Source: Blastomussa wellsi
Taxonomy: Eukaryota > Cnidaria > Anthozoa > Scleractinia > Plerogyridae
Direction of reading: 5' to 3'
DNA length: 64,000 nt
Assembly: GCA_947652115.1 (NCBI GenBank)
Contig: OX393561.1
Location: forward strand, 42,253,926-42,317,925
Part shown: positions 33,701-44,211 of the stretch, one piece after another
How positions within the stretch are numbered: position 1 is the stretch's first letter
How the letters are laid out: each line of letters starts with the position of its first letter
Program-made: the position numbers and the translations under genes
The notes under the pieces: model-generated
What the model saw: the letters and a program-made list of their open reading frames with translations, nothing else
Databases searched by the model: none
What the model was told of the DNA's origin: nothing

Positions 33701-34783
33701 AGCGTTCCCCCGATACTAGTTGGGTGTAGACTACGAGCAGTCCCTTTGTTTCTTAGTCCGTCGAGCGCGAAGCGAATAAAAGGCCGCGCGAAACCTGGTA
33801 GACGCGCCCACACGGCGAGGCATGTCTCCCAAGTTTCGCGCGGACATTTTTTTTTTTCGTTTCGCACTCGACGGACTAAGAAAAAAAGGACTGCTCGTAG
33901 TCTAAGTTGGGTGTGATATCCACTACACTATCAGGGCAACAACGACTTTGTCTAGTGCACGAAACACCCGATATTACCTCCCACCACTCCTTAAAAAAGG
34001 AGCCCAACAAATCTTAAGCGCAAAAATCCTTTCATTAATGAAAAACCCACCTTTGATATTTCCACCCATTTGTGCCCAGCTGTGTTTAACCGTGCGATTT
34101 TCTTTAGAAATGCCTGCAGTCTTGCAAACGTTATTCATTTGTTGGTTCTCGCTTCTTTTTAGTTAGCGATGCGGGATCAAAGAATCAAAGATACCGAAAA
34201 CAGAATAGAAACCGAGGTATACTGCTCTTTGCTTTAATTTACTGCAAGTGTAAAATGATATAAAAACGTTGAGCGGCACCTTTTAGGGGTTTTATTCAAA
34301 TTATCCGTTTTTTTTTTTCAAATTTTCCTCCCATCTCCCGGATGTACTTGTGTGATTAGTAGATCATGCGCCATCTTGATTGGCTTTGGTATGCTATGAT
34401 TGTTGTTTACAGGTTGCTAAACTGGGGACGCAGCTTGAAGCGCAGAAGCTAGATTTGATAAAGTATTTAGTAGGTAAGAAGCTAGTAATTTGTTGTTGCT
34501 TTTTTCCCCACTTGACAACACTGCGACGTATCTCGGTCGCAACGATTTGCCGGTTTCCAAACAGCGCTAGCCACGAAATCGCTGCAGTGAAAAAGCCTCC
34601 GTTCAGTTGTCGCTTCGGTGCCCTTAAGTGCGATAAGCACGTATTTCAACCAGGCTCGAGTCTTTTAAAATGATTCAGTGCTTTTTGAGTATTTATAATA
34701 ATTTATCTGTCTTTTCTGTTGTAGGTAGCTTGCTGTCTTGCTTGACGCTTTTTCTGGCTGTCTGGCGATTTGTCAAGGCCTGA
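27780..34783 (+). CDS. CCDC90B: Mitochondrial coiled-coil protein, CCDC90B/MCUR1 family (10 exons, 268 aa)
   Basis: Members (DUF1640 family) sit in the mitochondrial inner membrane; MCUR1 influences the calcium uniporter and respiratory assembly. Exons are 27780-27984, 29732-29839, 30324-30427, 31984-32027, 32710-32767, 32881-32922, 33431-33502, 34163-34216, 34413-34473 and 34725-34783; borders are GT-AG and the phases join in one frame. The first ~65 residues are rich in Ser, Lys and Arg with few acids, as in a mitochondrial presequence. The family hallmark FDTHKLVRKLQENGFSEQQA spans exons 2-3. Heptad-like acidic/basic stretches run through exons 4-9 (QEENQKLRDEVKSLKGLLQ and similar). Exon 10 gives the C-terminal membrane anchor (SLLSCLTLFLAVWRFVKA). 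Length fits CCDC90B better than the longer MCUR1. Introns contain several MITEs. The ATG at 27780 begins the only open frame in exon 1. Confidence 0.93.
29870..29960. repeat. C-rich low-complexity repeat in intron 2
   Basis: GTGTGGTTCCGGAAAATATCC followed by a run of C resembles 24700-24735 (GTGTGGTTCCAGAAAATATC then a C run) in the kinase gene, so a dispersed repeat with a homopolymer tract is shared by both introns. Confidence 0.55.
31020..31092 (+). mobile_element. SINE 3' fragment in intron 3
   Basis: The sequence CCAATTGCTTAAATTGGAAA and TTCACTGCGATGATTGTTC match the tail of the SINE at 43108-43185. No tRNA head is present. Confidence 0.6.
31481..31620 (+). mobile_element. Possible tRNA-headed SINE fragment in intron 3
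   Basis: AGTGGCCTTCTGGTTAGACTACTGAACTC (A-box-like, starting near 31484; quoted in parts as GGCCTTCTGGTTAG) resembles other tRNA-type SINE heads, but no clean B-box follows. Confidence 0.3.
33181..33284. mobile_element. Hairpin MITE in intron 6 amid short direct repeats
   Basis: GGTGCCAGAGGGATTTTTT opposes AAAAAAACTCTCTGGCACCC, and ATGGGGAAGAAAAATTGAAAT opposes its complement around the loop TCGGTGAATCGCGGCTTCGCCGA (given in parts). Outside it, forms of TGACGGTTGACAG occur at least four times between 33130 and 33390. Confidence 0.65.
33727..33904. mobile_element. Mutator-like MITE with 9-bp TSD, intron 7
   Basis: Ends TAGACTACGAGCAGTCC and GGACTGCTCGTAGTCTA are perfect inverted copies. AGTTGGGTG flanks both sides (33718-33726 and 33905-33913). 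A 9-bp duplication is typical of Mutator-like elements. The interior pairs CTTAGTCCGTCGAG with CTCGACGGACTAAG. Related ends occur at 43975-44000 and 54091-54262. Confidence 0.85.
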
Positions 34784-34870
34784 TGATTTAAATATAAATT
34801 AACTGATTGAATATTTAACATTATAGGCTCCTAATAAATTAAGTATCGCGGGAAAACGCGAAGGGACTGT

Positions 34871-34941
34871 TAGCCTGCGAACGCAGACGTATTTCCGGCT
34901 GTCGAGATTTCAGCCGGAAATACGTCTGCGTTCGCAGGCTA
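34871..34941. mobile_element. 71-bp perfect hairpin MITE with 9-bp TSD
   Basis: Two perfect 31-base arms (outer ends TAGCCTGCGAACGCAGACG and CGTCTGCGTTCGCAGGCTA) surround a 9-base loop. AGGGACTGT is duplicated at 34862-34870 and 34942-34950. It lies about 90 bases past the CCDC90B stop codon and is likely in the 3' UTR, where a stable RNA hairpin would form. Confidence 0.88.
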
Positions 34942-36110
34942 AGGGACTGTGAGCTATTTCACAAACGGTTTTAAAGAACTTTTTACACCATGGGCTGTGT
35001 CTAGGAAAAGATAAGACTACACCGAAATGTTTGAAAAAGATAAGAAAATTCCAAAATGAATTCTCGGAAATAACTGAGCTGAACACAGTGTGATTAAAAC
35101 TGTAAATTTTCACAGCAATGCGAAATTCAGCTGTTGTCCTAAAACTCAGTCGGAAGAACAAGTCACGATTGAAACTGTTGCGCGATGAGTTAGTAATTAA
35201 TTGATTTTCAAGTTGTGGAGGAACTATTGTCGCTTTCAGAACATTTCATAAAAGCACTTGAGAGGTTTCCGTGATTTAAAAAGTAAAAATTCTCACGCGA
35301 GCACATTGACAGCTGTCACTTTAGGATGGCATCATGACAACACCCATTGTTCCTTAGGAACGTCTGAAAAGACTGCGGGCTCATTCTAAGTACTTGTTCT
35401 TCCGGTTGTTTTTGTGAAAATTACGTAAATAGAAAAATAATACAAGGAAATAAAATATCTTGTTATTTGATAAAGATATTATTCAATAAAAGAAATAGCT
35501 TGGAGACACTCTCCCTATGCAGTCATAGTCCCAAACGGTCTATATTTAATTTAATTTATTTTTTGTTTTCCTTGTGATACTCGGAAGGCGCAATTTCCAG
35601 TTGCCTTGTTGTCAGTCCAAAGTGGTGAATAGAAACGGCAAAAGACACTGATTGAATCATTTTATTCATTGACCCCCTTAGTGGAACTTAGTAGAGTAAT
35701 AAACACTTAGTGGACAAAGCGTACAGGAAATTTTTATCTGGCGTTCTCGGTAAAGAAGCGACGGCTACCCCGCTATAGGAAGAGTAGATTATCTGTAACT
35801 AAACGGGTACGCGAAAGGAAAATACACCGGGGTTCGATTTGTTTGATCACAAGTACAGTCCATTTGAATTCCAGCACAATTTAGTCATATCCTGAATAAC
35901 TGAATTTGAGGAAGAAATAAAATTTGAGGCGAAGCCAGCTGGCAATTAATCATCTCAATCAGACAAATTCGCTAAAAATAATTTCTTAATTAAAAATACA
36001 ACACAAACAGCGGTGATAGACATAATTTTGTTAATGGTTTGGAAATAGGAAAAAAATAATTGAATTTGAAAGCGAAATTGGTTTGTAACACTAGCTGCTC
36101 GCGCTCCAAT

Positions 36111-36119
36111 TATAAAAGG
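36111..36119 (+). promoter_or_regulatory. Candidate TATA box
   Basis: TATAAAAGG is followed about 35 bases later by TTCAGTG, which resembles an initiator. No gene directly downstream is recognised, so this is a weak call. Confidence 0.25.
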
Positions 36120-36292
36120 CATGTATGTGTCGGACTGAATTTCACTTCAGTGCACTTCATTTCACCCATGTCTCCAATACGATTTCATTGAAATTCATGT
36201 GTGCAAAATGGAACTAAGAATTCAGTTAAGAGCTCATGTTTGGCCAGCATGTGTCAAATTGTTGATTATGTAAGGGTGGCATTTTGTTCCAC

Positions 36293-36469
36293 ATTGACCC
36301 TTTTCGCATTGCCCATAATACACCTTTTTTACCCCCCAAAATTTTGCATAAGCATTGTCTTCCAATTCTCTTGGGACGACTGTAGTACCCAGGAGAATTG
36401 GGAAACGAAGGTTATGCAAATTTTGGGGTATAAGCAAGGTGTATTATGGGCAATGCGAAAATGGTCAAT
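36293..36469. mobile_element. Hairpin MITE
   Basis: ATTGACCCTTTTCGCATTGC at the left opposes GCAATGCGAAAATGGTCAAT at the right, and CCCATAATACACC opposes GGTGTATTATGGG. A central GGAGAATTGGGA/TCCAATTCTC pair closes the hairpin. No protein is encoded. Confidence 0.75.
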
Positions 36470-37798
36470 TGCGCAAACAAAAGGCTTTATAGCACCAGTG
36501 ATACCCGGGGTAACCTAGTAACTAACATGGAAAATCGTACCTAATTTGTTTAAAACTAGGAAGCACTTGAAAATTTACTTCACAGATTCAATTTGCTACA
36601 GAGAACAAAACAGTGGTTTACAATAGTTATAACTTTGAAGGAGTTTTATCGCGTGAAATCGATTTCGGCTCGCGGCTTTCTCCAAACCGCAGAAAGAGGC
36701 GGGAATTCGACAAATCACTGCCCCTTATTGGATTTATTGCTAACAAGCTGGAGTCTTGCGAAATAAAGGAAGCGTGTGTACTTGATAAGATTACCGTTAC
36801 CAAGACAACGGTCGTGCCCCTTCGGAACACTGCTAGTTTTTTCGGAGTATTTTATTAGTTTTAATTAAATTTTGCATCTATTAAAGCTTTGTAAACTTGC
36901 GAAAGAATCACCGTGTTTAGCTTGTGATTGCGGTGTTTTGACAGTTTAATATAGCAAGGCTTAATTGGTGACACTCCAAACAATTAGCAAGTAAACATTT
37001 TTTAAATTGCATTTCTTTTAAACGCCCGCCACCCTAATTGGTTATGTTCGACTTCGTGGACTGACGTATGGAAAATTTGAGTAAAGACGCTAATTGATTT
37101 GCGTAATTTTGACGCATTCTTTGCTCGAAGAACATCAATTTTTCGCTATCAATCCAAGCCATCGAGTTTGATTAGACAACGAGTTCCTCTTGACCTGTAA
37201 CAGTGTAAAACAGGTTTAGTATTCGAATTCTCTTCTTGCACTTCCCATTAGTGCGATATATACTTCCTCTGGAAATTTTGGGTGAAGAAGGTCACACGTA
37301 TTCGGCCTTAAGAGTTAAGAAGAGGTACGTTTACCAGTCATTTGCTTTTGTCCTGCTTTTGCTAAAAGCCCATACAATCTGTTGTATGATCATGAGATCT
37401 TTTATCCACCGGGAGGGTAGTGGAGATGAAATCTCGTTTACAATTGTTATTATGGGTACACGCGTGTTTCGGAATTATTAAGACTTTTTGCTCAAAGGTA
37501 ACTATTGGATTGGCGCTTTCAGTCGCGACTGACAACGTTTCAAATCTTGCGCTTTACAGTACACCAAAAGGCTCACCAGAGTCTTGTAATGCCTTTCGCC
37601 CAGAATGTATCGCTAAATACTAATATGTTTAATTCTCGAAAATACGTCCACGAAAGCCTTTACTTGGGGAGTTTAGCAAGGGCAGATTTCTTTCAACAGC
37701 TTGTAGTAATTCTACAATCGCATGCCATCTTTTTATAGATTATCTTCTATTGAGGAATGTAAAACATTTTCTGTATCCGAATTGCGTGGGACTATGGG

Positions 37799-37807
37799 TA
37801 TATAAAG
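37799..37807 (+). promoter_or_regulatory. Candidate TATA box, possibly for the GPCR
   Basis: TATATAAAG lies 2.3 kb upstream of the GPCR exon, whose splice acceptor implies an upstream non-coding or short coding exon. The link is inference. Confidence 0.25.
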
Positions 37808-39333
37808 CGATTCATGCTGATTGACAGTTTAGCACCATTCGTTGTTTTGACAAATGTAGTTATCCTGTGAATGGATGATATATCGGTTCATGTTGAGCGC
37901 AGTTATTTATATGTAGGGAAACAAGTTTACTTTCAAAAAAGACAGCAAAAGTGACGCAGATACAAAGAGTTCCAAAACACTGCAGCCAACAGTGGGAGAC
38001 TGGGCTTCTTAAAACCATTATCAACAGCGTTTCTGTTTTATCTGTTCATATATTATAAGTTTATTCGCAAAACTGGAAGGAGTTGCGTGTAAGTTAAAAG
38101 TATATAAGAGATACGTGTTTGAAGCAGGCGAATGTATATAAATATTTTGAATATTTCAAATGCATGGATTGACTGGAGGTTCGTGATTTTGTGAACGGTT
38201 TTGTTCAGTCGTTTTACTTGGCGAGGATTAAAAGATTAAACTAATAATTGGGTTGGGAAACGTCGATTTTAAGTGTGCTTTTATCAGGCATAAAGCTGAC
38301 TTTCTCTCATTTAATTTGGAGCATTAAATTCCCTGCTGCAGCGGAAGGAAGGCAACTTCGGTAATGTCGCTTTCAGTCGAATAATTGACTCCAATTAGTT
38401 TAACTCCGTGGTCATCTTTCCTCGCCACAAACCAAAATGTGTACTTAGGTATCAGCTGCCATGAAAGACAAATTCTTGAGACCATAATCAAATTAATATA
38501 GATTGAAGCTATTTTTTATGTATTGTTGTTTTTGAACTAAGAACTAATAAAATTGAATTCATAGAAACGAATCCAGGGAACGTTCGTAACATGGCTTCAA
38601 AGCATGATAAAAGGTCATTGGTTGAATGCCTTTCATTCTCAAACTCTACGTCTGTATTCTATGGATATTCGATATTGGTTGCTCTAATCTCTGAGGAAAA
38701 CCAACTAAGCTATACTTTGAAAATATTTACGATTTTCTGTTCAGCATTCTCATCACTGTCAAATGGGTATTGATCTCGTTGGAAGAAATTTGAATTCGAT
38801 CATCCAAAGTAACCTGAGCATGTATCAAGAAGCTCTGTTGAAAAGTTAAACCTAAACTTTTCAAGTTTGTCAATTAAAGTCCTTCTCAATCTTCCTCATC
38901 CCAAGCCATCCTTGTATGTCTCTGCAGTTTATTTTTACCTTTCATGTTTCCTATCTTGGTAAACCATTATTTCATAGTTTCCTTTGATTTGAAAGAAGAG
39001 CATACCTTACCAAAGATGACGTCGTTCACGGTACACGGACAGCTCTGGACTGGTTATAATAATGACATATCAACGGAAGAGTTTCATCAATAAGTAATGC
39101 CCTGTAATCATACGAGTGATTAACAAAATTGGACGACCGCGTAGCGGGAGTTCGATTTGATCAATCACGAGTATGATTATAGACAGAATTGGACGACACT
39201 AAGTCCTGTTATTAAAGAAAAACTTCCGCAAAGCAAAACCTGTTGACGATTTATCATCACTGTGACAAAAAAAGCGATATTTAAAAATGAAAGGTTTAGG
39301 AATATCAAAGAGTTTCAGTTGTACGAAGGAATA

Positions 39334-39468
39334 GACCAATTCCGATATATTAATATTCTAACATGTCACCGAGGCTTAGGGGTATAAAACAAAAGATTTT
39401 GCAATAATTCCTTTTTGTCTTATTCCCCCCAGCTCTCGGCGCCATGTTAGAATTTTAATATATCGGAA
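39334..39468. mobile_element. MITE with ATAGACCAATTCCGATATATT end, copy 1
   Basis: The left end ATAGACCAATTCCGATATATT and the right end AATATATCGGAA are inverted, and CTAACATG opposes CATGTTAG. The right end is truncated relative to the copy at 61987-62146. Confidence 0.65.
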
Positions 39469-39499
39469 AGAAAGAAAGAAAGAGCGCGCGCATGCGCAG

Positions 39500-39700
39500 C
39501 ACACAAACCTCCTTAATCTGATGAATTTTCCTTTTTTCTTACTTTTTCTATTCTCATTTTCTGCTGTATTCTTAAATATTACTCCTGGCCCGCCTAGATT
39601 AGCTCTGCTATTTGCGGTGCCAGGACATTTGTCATATTATTGGATTAACTCAAAAATAAAGTCTTGTCTTGTCTCTTGTCTTGGACACTGCCTACACGCG
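39500..39700 (+). mobile_element. Non-LTR retroposon 3' tail
   Basis: CCGCCTAGATTAGCTCTGCT leads to AATAAAGTCTTGTCTTGTC with short tandem TCTTG units, the form of a CR1/L2-like LINE 3' end in cnidarian genomes. No RT is left. Confidence 0.5.
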
Positions 39701-40065
39701 CTACAATTTGGTCAAAAATAGGGTGTGCTAAGAGCCAGTCAGATTCGAGAACTTTGTTGTAGTTATGTTTATACTTTATATAGTTAACTGGCTTGGCAAA
39801 ACAGAGTATCAAAACATTTTTAGTATTTTGCTATTTAACATTTTTCGCTGACTGTTTAGATGTCTGTTCATACGACTTTCTTCGTTACTGCTGTGACAAT
39901 TTCGGAAAACTTCACTTTGTATTAAATTAAAAGTTATTGTTAACTGAAACGAGATGTTTAACCTGTCTATCAAAAAGCACTCAAATAATATCTCCTGTTA
40001 GTTTTATCCTGAAGTCTCATCCTTCTCATCCATTTCATTCTCTTTCTCTGTTCGTCTTTTATTTC

Positions 40066-40067
40066 AG
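40066..40067 (+). promoter_or_regulatory. Putative splice acceptor before the GPCR exon
   Basis: A pyrimidine-rich tract ends in TTTATTTCAG here; the GPCR reading frame is open from this point, so the ATG at 40121 may not be the first codon if an upstream coding exon exists. Confidence 0.5.
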
Positions 40068-40120
40068 ATTTTTTGAATAGCACACGGCTCGCTGATTTGA
40101 GAAAGTCGTTAGTGACTGCA

Positions 40121-41275
40121 ATGATGAACGCAAACAATACGACAGGGGTGAACGAGCAGATCACACGATGTATCATGGCCGAAGACGCTCTGGCAGCTAA
40201 AGTCTGCAAAACCCTGGCGTACTGTCTACTGCTCGTAGTCTCGCTCATGGCGAACACTTTGATCATAATGGTAGTCTATCGCGACGACAAAATGAAGACC
40301 ACCACAAACTTACTCATCGTCAATATGGCGGTGTCCGATCTCTTGGTACCAATATTCGCCATGCCTCGGGCCAACGTCGAGATACTTTACGGAAATCTCC
40401 GATGGCTTATCGATGGTGTCTTCGGAGAAGCCCTTTGCAAGCTCACTGCTTTTTTTCAAGACATTTCTACGGCGGTCTCTGTTCAAACGTTAGTCGCGAT
40501 TGCTTTTGATCGATTTTACGCGGTGTGGTTTCCGTTGAAAGCAGCGCGTATTAAACCCAGAGTGAAATACGTTATTTTTCTCATATGGTTGATATCAACA
40601 ATTATCCACGCACCATATCTTTACGGTTTCCAGATTGGCACATTCAGCGGTAAAACCTACTGCTACCTGGTTTGGCCTCGCCCTGTCGCAAAAATTGTCT
40701 TTTTACTGTTGATAATAATTATATATGTAATACCTTTGGTACTTATAACAACCCTTTATAGCTTGATAGTGAAAAAGCTTAGAAAACAGACTCTTTATGG
40801 CGTGCGTAATTTAGTCGTACACTTCAGCCGCGAGAAGAAAAGCCGGAATGTGCTCAAGATGTCGCTGGCAATCGTGGTAGTGTTTTTCTTATCGATGTCG
40901 CCTTTCGTCGTGTATGTATCACTTGCCATTTTCAGCCCTGAAGAAACCGTCTGTCTTTCAAAGGACTTTCGCTTTGTTACTCAGTACGTAGTCCACTCTA
41001 ATGGCATAATGAACTTTTTTACGTATTTCACCTTTAATCAGAGTTATCGACGTGGTTTCTTGGCAATTCTGTCACGTATGTTTTGCTTGTGTGGTTCCAT
41101 GTGTAGATGGAGACATGAAGTGGAGGTAACGTCCCGTTTTGGACAAGAATCGTACGTTGCATCCGCTGGAACAGTTAACGTTGGAATGGACTTTCAAACT
41201 AAGGATGTTGTACTCACAAGCATACGCTCCCTGGAAAGTGTTGAGCACAACGTTGTTGAAAATGACAATATTTAG
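40121..41275 (+). CDS. Class A (rhodopsin-like) G protein-coupled receptor
   Basis: This exon encodes 384 residues from the first ATG; the frame is open upstream to an acceptor at 40067. The extracellular N terminus has an N-glycosylation motif (NNTT). Seven hydrophobic segments are visible. TM1 contains ANTLIIMVVY, and TM2 has NLLIVNMAVSDLLVP with the conserved Asp. The TM3 end reads AIAFDRFYAVWFP, a DRF form of the DRY motif. TM6 has FFLSMSPFVVYV rather than the usual CWxP, and TM7 has NGIMNFFTYF in place of NPxxY. One Cys before TM3 (ALCKLTAF) and one in loop 2 (KTYCYLVW) can form the usual disulfide. A Cys cluster after TM7 may be palmitoylated. The pattern is closest to peptide-type receptors, but the ligand cannot be assigned; cnidarian genomes carry large expansions of such orphans. 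Confidence 0.9.
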   Translation: MMNANNTTGVNEQITRCIMAEDALAAKVCKTLAYCLLLVVSLMANTLIIMVVYRDDKMKTTTNLLIVNMAVSDLLVPIFAMPRANVEILYGNLRWLIDGVFGEALCKLTAFFQDISTAVSVQTLVAIAFDRFYAVWFPLKAARIKPRVKYVIFLIWLISTIIHAPYLYGFQIGTFSGKTYCYLVWPRPVAKIVFLLLIIIIYVIPLVLITTLYSLIVKKLRKQTLYGVRNLVVHFSREKKSRNVLKMSLAIVVVFFLSMSPFVVYVSLAIFSPEETVCLSKDFRFVTQYVVHSNGIMNFFTYFTFNQSYRRGFLAILSRMFCLCGSMCRWRHEVEVTSRFGQESYVASAGTVNVGMDFQTKDVVLTSIRSLESVEHNVVENDNI

Positions 41276-41327
41276 AAACTACAATTGACGCAGACTAAAA
41301 AGACTCGACGTATAAACTTGTTTTTAA

Positions 41328-42175
41328 CCCACTGACTCCTGGAGATTTTTGCGAAAAACGTGTTTTTGGACATTTAGTCAGTTATAGGCTTAATATGCTT
41401 CAAATTTCTCCAAAATGCATTTGCAAAATAAAGACATGCCAGGTATTTCACTAGCATCGCAATTAACGACATTTTAGCTTGGGCATGCGCACAAATCAAA
41501 ATTTCGAGATTTGGACGAGAAAGTGACCCACCTCTTTGGGCTTTTCGATTTCTTTCTTTTTACTTTTCGCTTTTCCTTTCTCCTTTCCTCGCATCTTTTT
41601 TATGCTTTTGTTGTCCTTTCACTGGGCTTGCTTTCGGTCCAAGAATTGCCCATTCTCGTACCCAGAGGTCGCAATCCTTTTGGTCAGCACCAAGGAATCA
41701 AGACCTCTGGCCACTCCCAGCTTGTGAGCATGCGCAGAGTACTCGTTCTGTAGTTTTCAGCCAATCAGAATTGTCAGATTCGACAATGAGTCCGTGATTC
41801 GCGGACTTGCGGTTTTGGAGACGGCCAGAGGTCGTGATTCTAGGTGCTGACCAAAAGGATCGCGGCCTCTGGGGACGAGAATGAGAATTGCCACGAAAGC
41901 ATCAATGAGACGGGAAATACTTGACATGGAGTAGCCAAGGGCAAGTGAGGGAAATTTTCCCCCTAGTTTTTGGCAGAAATTTCTAAGCGTTTTTGTGTAT
42001 ATTTCAAGCTCCATTAGGCCAATCAATATCATCTGGCTATCAATAGAATGCTCTTTCCCCTCTGCAGAACTGGGGTAAATGGGATTCCTATTTTGGTCAA
42101 AGCTGATGACGTTAGAAACGGAACAAAGGTCAAGATCTGTCACGGCCGGTTACGGCCGGTTTAGGAGTCAATGGG
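41328..42175. mobile_element. TTAA-bounded non-autonomous element, copy 2
   Basis: TTAA lies at 41324-41327 and 42176-42179. The ends are CCCACTGACTCCT and AGGAGTCAATGGG. Interior words match copy 1 (26500-27086) inverted. This copy carries an additional inner hairpin (TTCTCGTACCCAGAGGTCGC against GCGGCCTCTGGGGACGAGAA) that copy 1 lacks, which suggests a nested insertion. It starts about 50 bases past the GPCR stop. Confidence 0.75.
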
Positions 42176-42771
42176 TTAAAGCGTAACTGAACAGACGCCA
42201 TTGCTTTCTGTTAAGAAATCACCGTGATCTTTTTTTTTTTCTCTGGCTTTCATGTTTTCGTTCTATATTTGGTGAGGGGAAATTGACATTCAAAAGTAAG
42301 TGCAACTCGGTCTTCCAAGCGAAATCTCGTTTCCAAACATCAGATCGAAAATTGCCGTGTGTGTACGCCTCGGGCCACAGACTTCCGTTCCAAAGGCCAG
42401 TCTCAAAATAATTTTAGTGGAATCCATATATCCTGAAGCCTGCACAGGAGGTGTCCCTCACTGTCTCCCTCAAGTCATTGTTAGCAATTGATCTCAACAT
42501 CAACACGTTTTCTCGCATGACTTACTGCTTATTCCAGGGTCGGTATTTTCTTTCTGAAGGACAAAATCTCTGAAATTAATATGTCAAATATTTCGGAAAT
42601 TGCGATTTAACGAGAGTGCAAGTAATTTTAAAATCACCCGAGGAACCAAAAAAGGGGCTGTCTGTTCAGATTCTATAAAGTGTAAATATTTGAATTGGTT
42701 TTGCGTGAATATCAGCGCGCTTCGGTCTATTTAAAAGTTACCAGTAAACCTTTTGACGTATAGTATACTGA

Positions 42772-42962
42772 TGAAATAATTCACATGTGAACTGCGGATG
42801 AAGATGAGCGATGATCCTGGCAGTGAATTTCGAATTTCGAATCCCGTTGAAGCCCTGAATTTTTTCAAGCTTCCTTATTCCAATTGCTTAAATTGGAAAT
42901 TCACTGCGAAGATCATCTCTCATTTTCATCTTCATCCGCAGTTCAAATATGAATTATTTCAT
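42772..42962. mobile_element. SINE-related palindromic unit
   Basis: The outer words ATGAAATAATTCACATGTGAA and TTCAAATATGAATTATTTCAT are inverted, and GCAGTGAATTTC opposes GAAATTCACTGC. The middle has TTCGAATCCCGTTGAAGCC, the 3' half of a tRNA-like head, so a headless SINE lies in the palindrome. Confidence 0.6.
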
Positions 42963-43032
42963 ATACTATACGTCATATCATTTCCTCACGGGAAAATATG
43001 AACTCAATAAATTGACCTCGTTCTCAATGTGT

Positions 43033-43071
43033 GGATTCATGGCTCAGTTGGTAGAGCATCGCACCGGTATC

Positions 43072-43105
<34 letters not shown>

Positions 43106-43185
43106 CTGAATTTTTTCAGGCTTCTTTAATTCCAGTTGCTTAAATTGGAAATTCACTGCGAAGATCATCTCTCACTTTCAGTAAA
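43033..43185 (+). mobile_element. tRNA-derived SINE with intact A and B boxes
   Basis: The A-box TGGCTCAGTTGG (43040-43051) and B-box GGTTCGAATCC (43084-43094) are excellent pol III internal promoter matches. The head (about 43033-43107) folds as a tRNA-like D-arm, anticodon-arm (CACCGGTATCGCGGA) and T-arm. A tail follows with an inverted CTGAA/TTCAG pair and CCAGTTGCTTAAATTGGAAA. The lack of a standard 7-bp acceptor pairing and the fused tail rule out a plain tRNA gene. This head resembles the units of the 3.3-7.3 kb array. Confidence 0.8.
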
Positions 43186-43914
43186 CCTTTTGATGGGCTC
43201 TGTTTGGTTCGACCAATCACATCTAAGAGTGAAGTTGTCATGGCAACATGCACCGAAAACAACTACGCGCGCATCAAGCCACCTCTGCCTCCAAACGCCT
43301 TTGAATTTTGTTGGTCAATTAAAAAACTATTTTAATCACAAAAGTTCACAATAACGCAATTCTCAACTTCTTCCACAATATTTTATTTTCACCAAGAATC
43401 GTGACATTTGCTTTTAAAAAGTAGACTCGCAACAACGGTCACATGCTTTGGCCCTAATATATATAAAAATAGTTAACGTTAATGTTAAGATGTCAACTTA
43501 CAAATTATTTTATACTGTGCAACATATTTTAGAGCTAATCGTATCTTTAACAAAATTCTCGATTTTGATTGGTTCTGCGCGAGCCCATTTATCGCGTAAT
43601 CGGTATCCAATTTGACAACTTCAAATTGGGAGGCCTCCAAATTGGATACCTGTCAATCACGCGCACTTAATGGCTTCTTGCTTGCTGTTTTCCTACTGTT
43701 TGTACAAGAGGTTCTCAAAACACAAGAGGTTCACACAAAAGAGGTCGTAAAAGTCTTTCTAGCCTCGAAATTTGCTATTGATAGTCCGTTTACACTGTCC
43801 GATTTCAACTTTGCATATTAATTAACTCGCCCGATTTCTCCCTGAATTGTACTGCACTCAGTCCTATTACTATTACTAATTAAATAGATGTGGTGGGACT
43901 GAGTGGAGTGCAAG

Positions 43915-44211
43915 TCTCTATTTTTGCTCCAAAATCCGTAACGAAAGCGAAAATTTGCGCGCGCGATATTCTCGCGATAGAGACTGTTCGCAGTCTAATT
44001 TCGAATGTTTTTGGTTGAAATAAATTTTAGGTATTGTATTTTATCGTTCCTCGGCCCAAAATGGTGAATTTGAGCGATTTGGAGAGTTTTGCGTTGACTT
44101 TTGCTTCACGTTATACGAAGGAGACAAGGGTGGAAAGCTCGTTTTCGACCGCTCCAGCGCCAAGCCGATTTTCACACAGAAATTGGAATCGTCCGACTCC
44201 CAAATCGAGTG
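43915..44211 (+). repeat. Left member of a large inverted pair flanking the LINE region
   Basis: This stretch contains CTCTATTTTTGCTCCAAAAT, GATAGAGACTGTTCGCAGTC and TTCACGTTATACGAAGGAGA, and reappears inverted at 53628-53802 and 54091-54175. The LINE begins just after it. Confidence 0.7.

Larger units (their letters stand above)
34951..39333. other. Long intergenic stretch between CCDC90B and the GPCR
   Basis: No coding gene is supported. It contains a MITE at 36293-36469, two TATA-like promoter candidates (36111 and 37799) and otherwise AT-rich unique-looking sequence. Confidence 0.5.

Noticed and set aside
43033..43107. Functional tRNA gene
   Set aside because: A and B boxes are good, but the sequence is continuous with a SINE tail, no acceptor stem closes properly, and a partial duplicate lies nearby.
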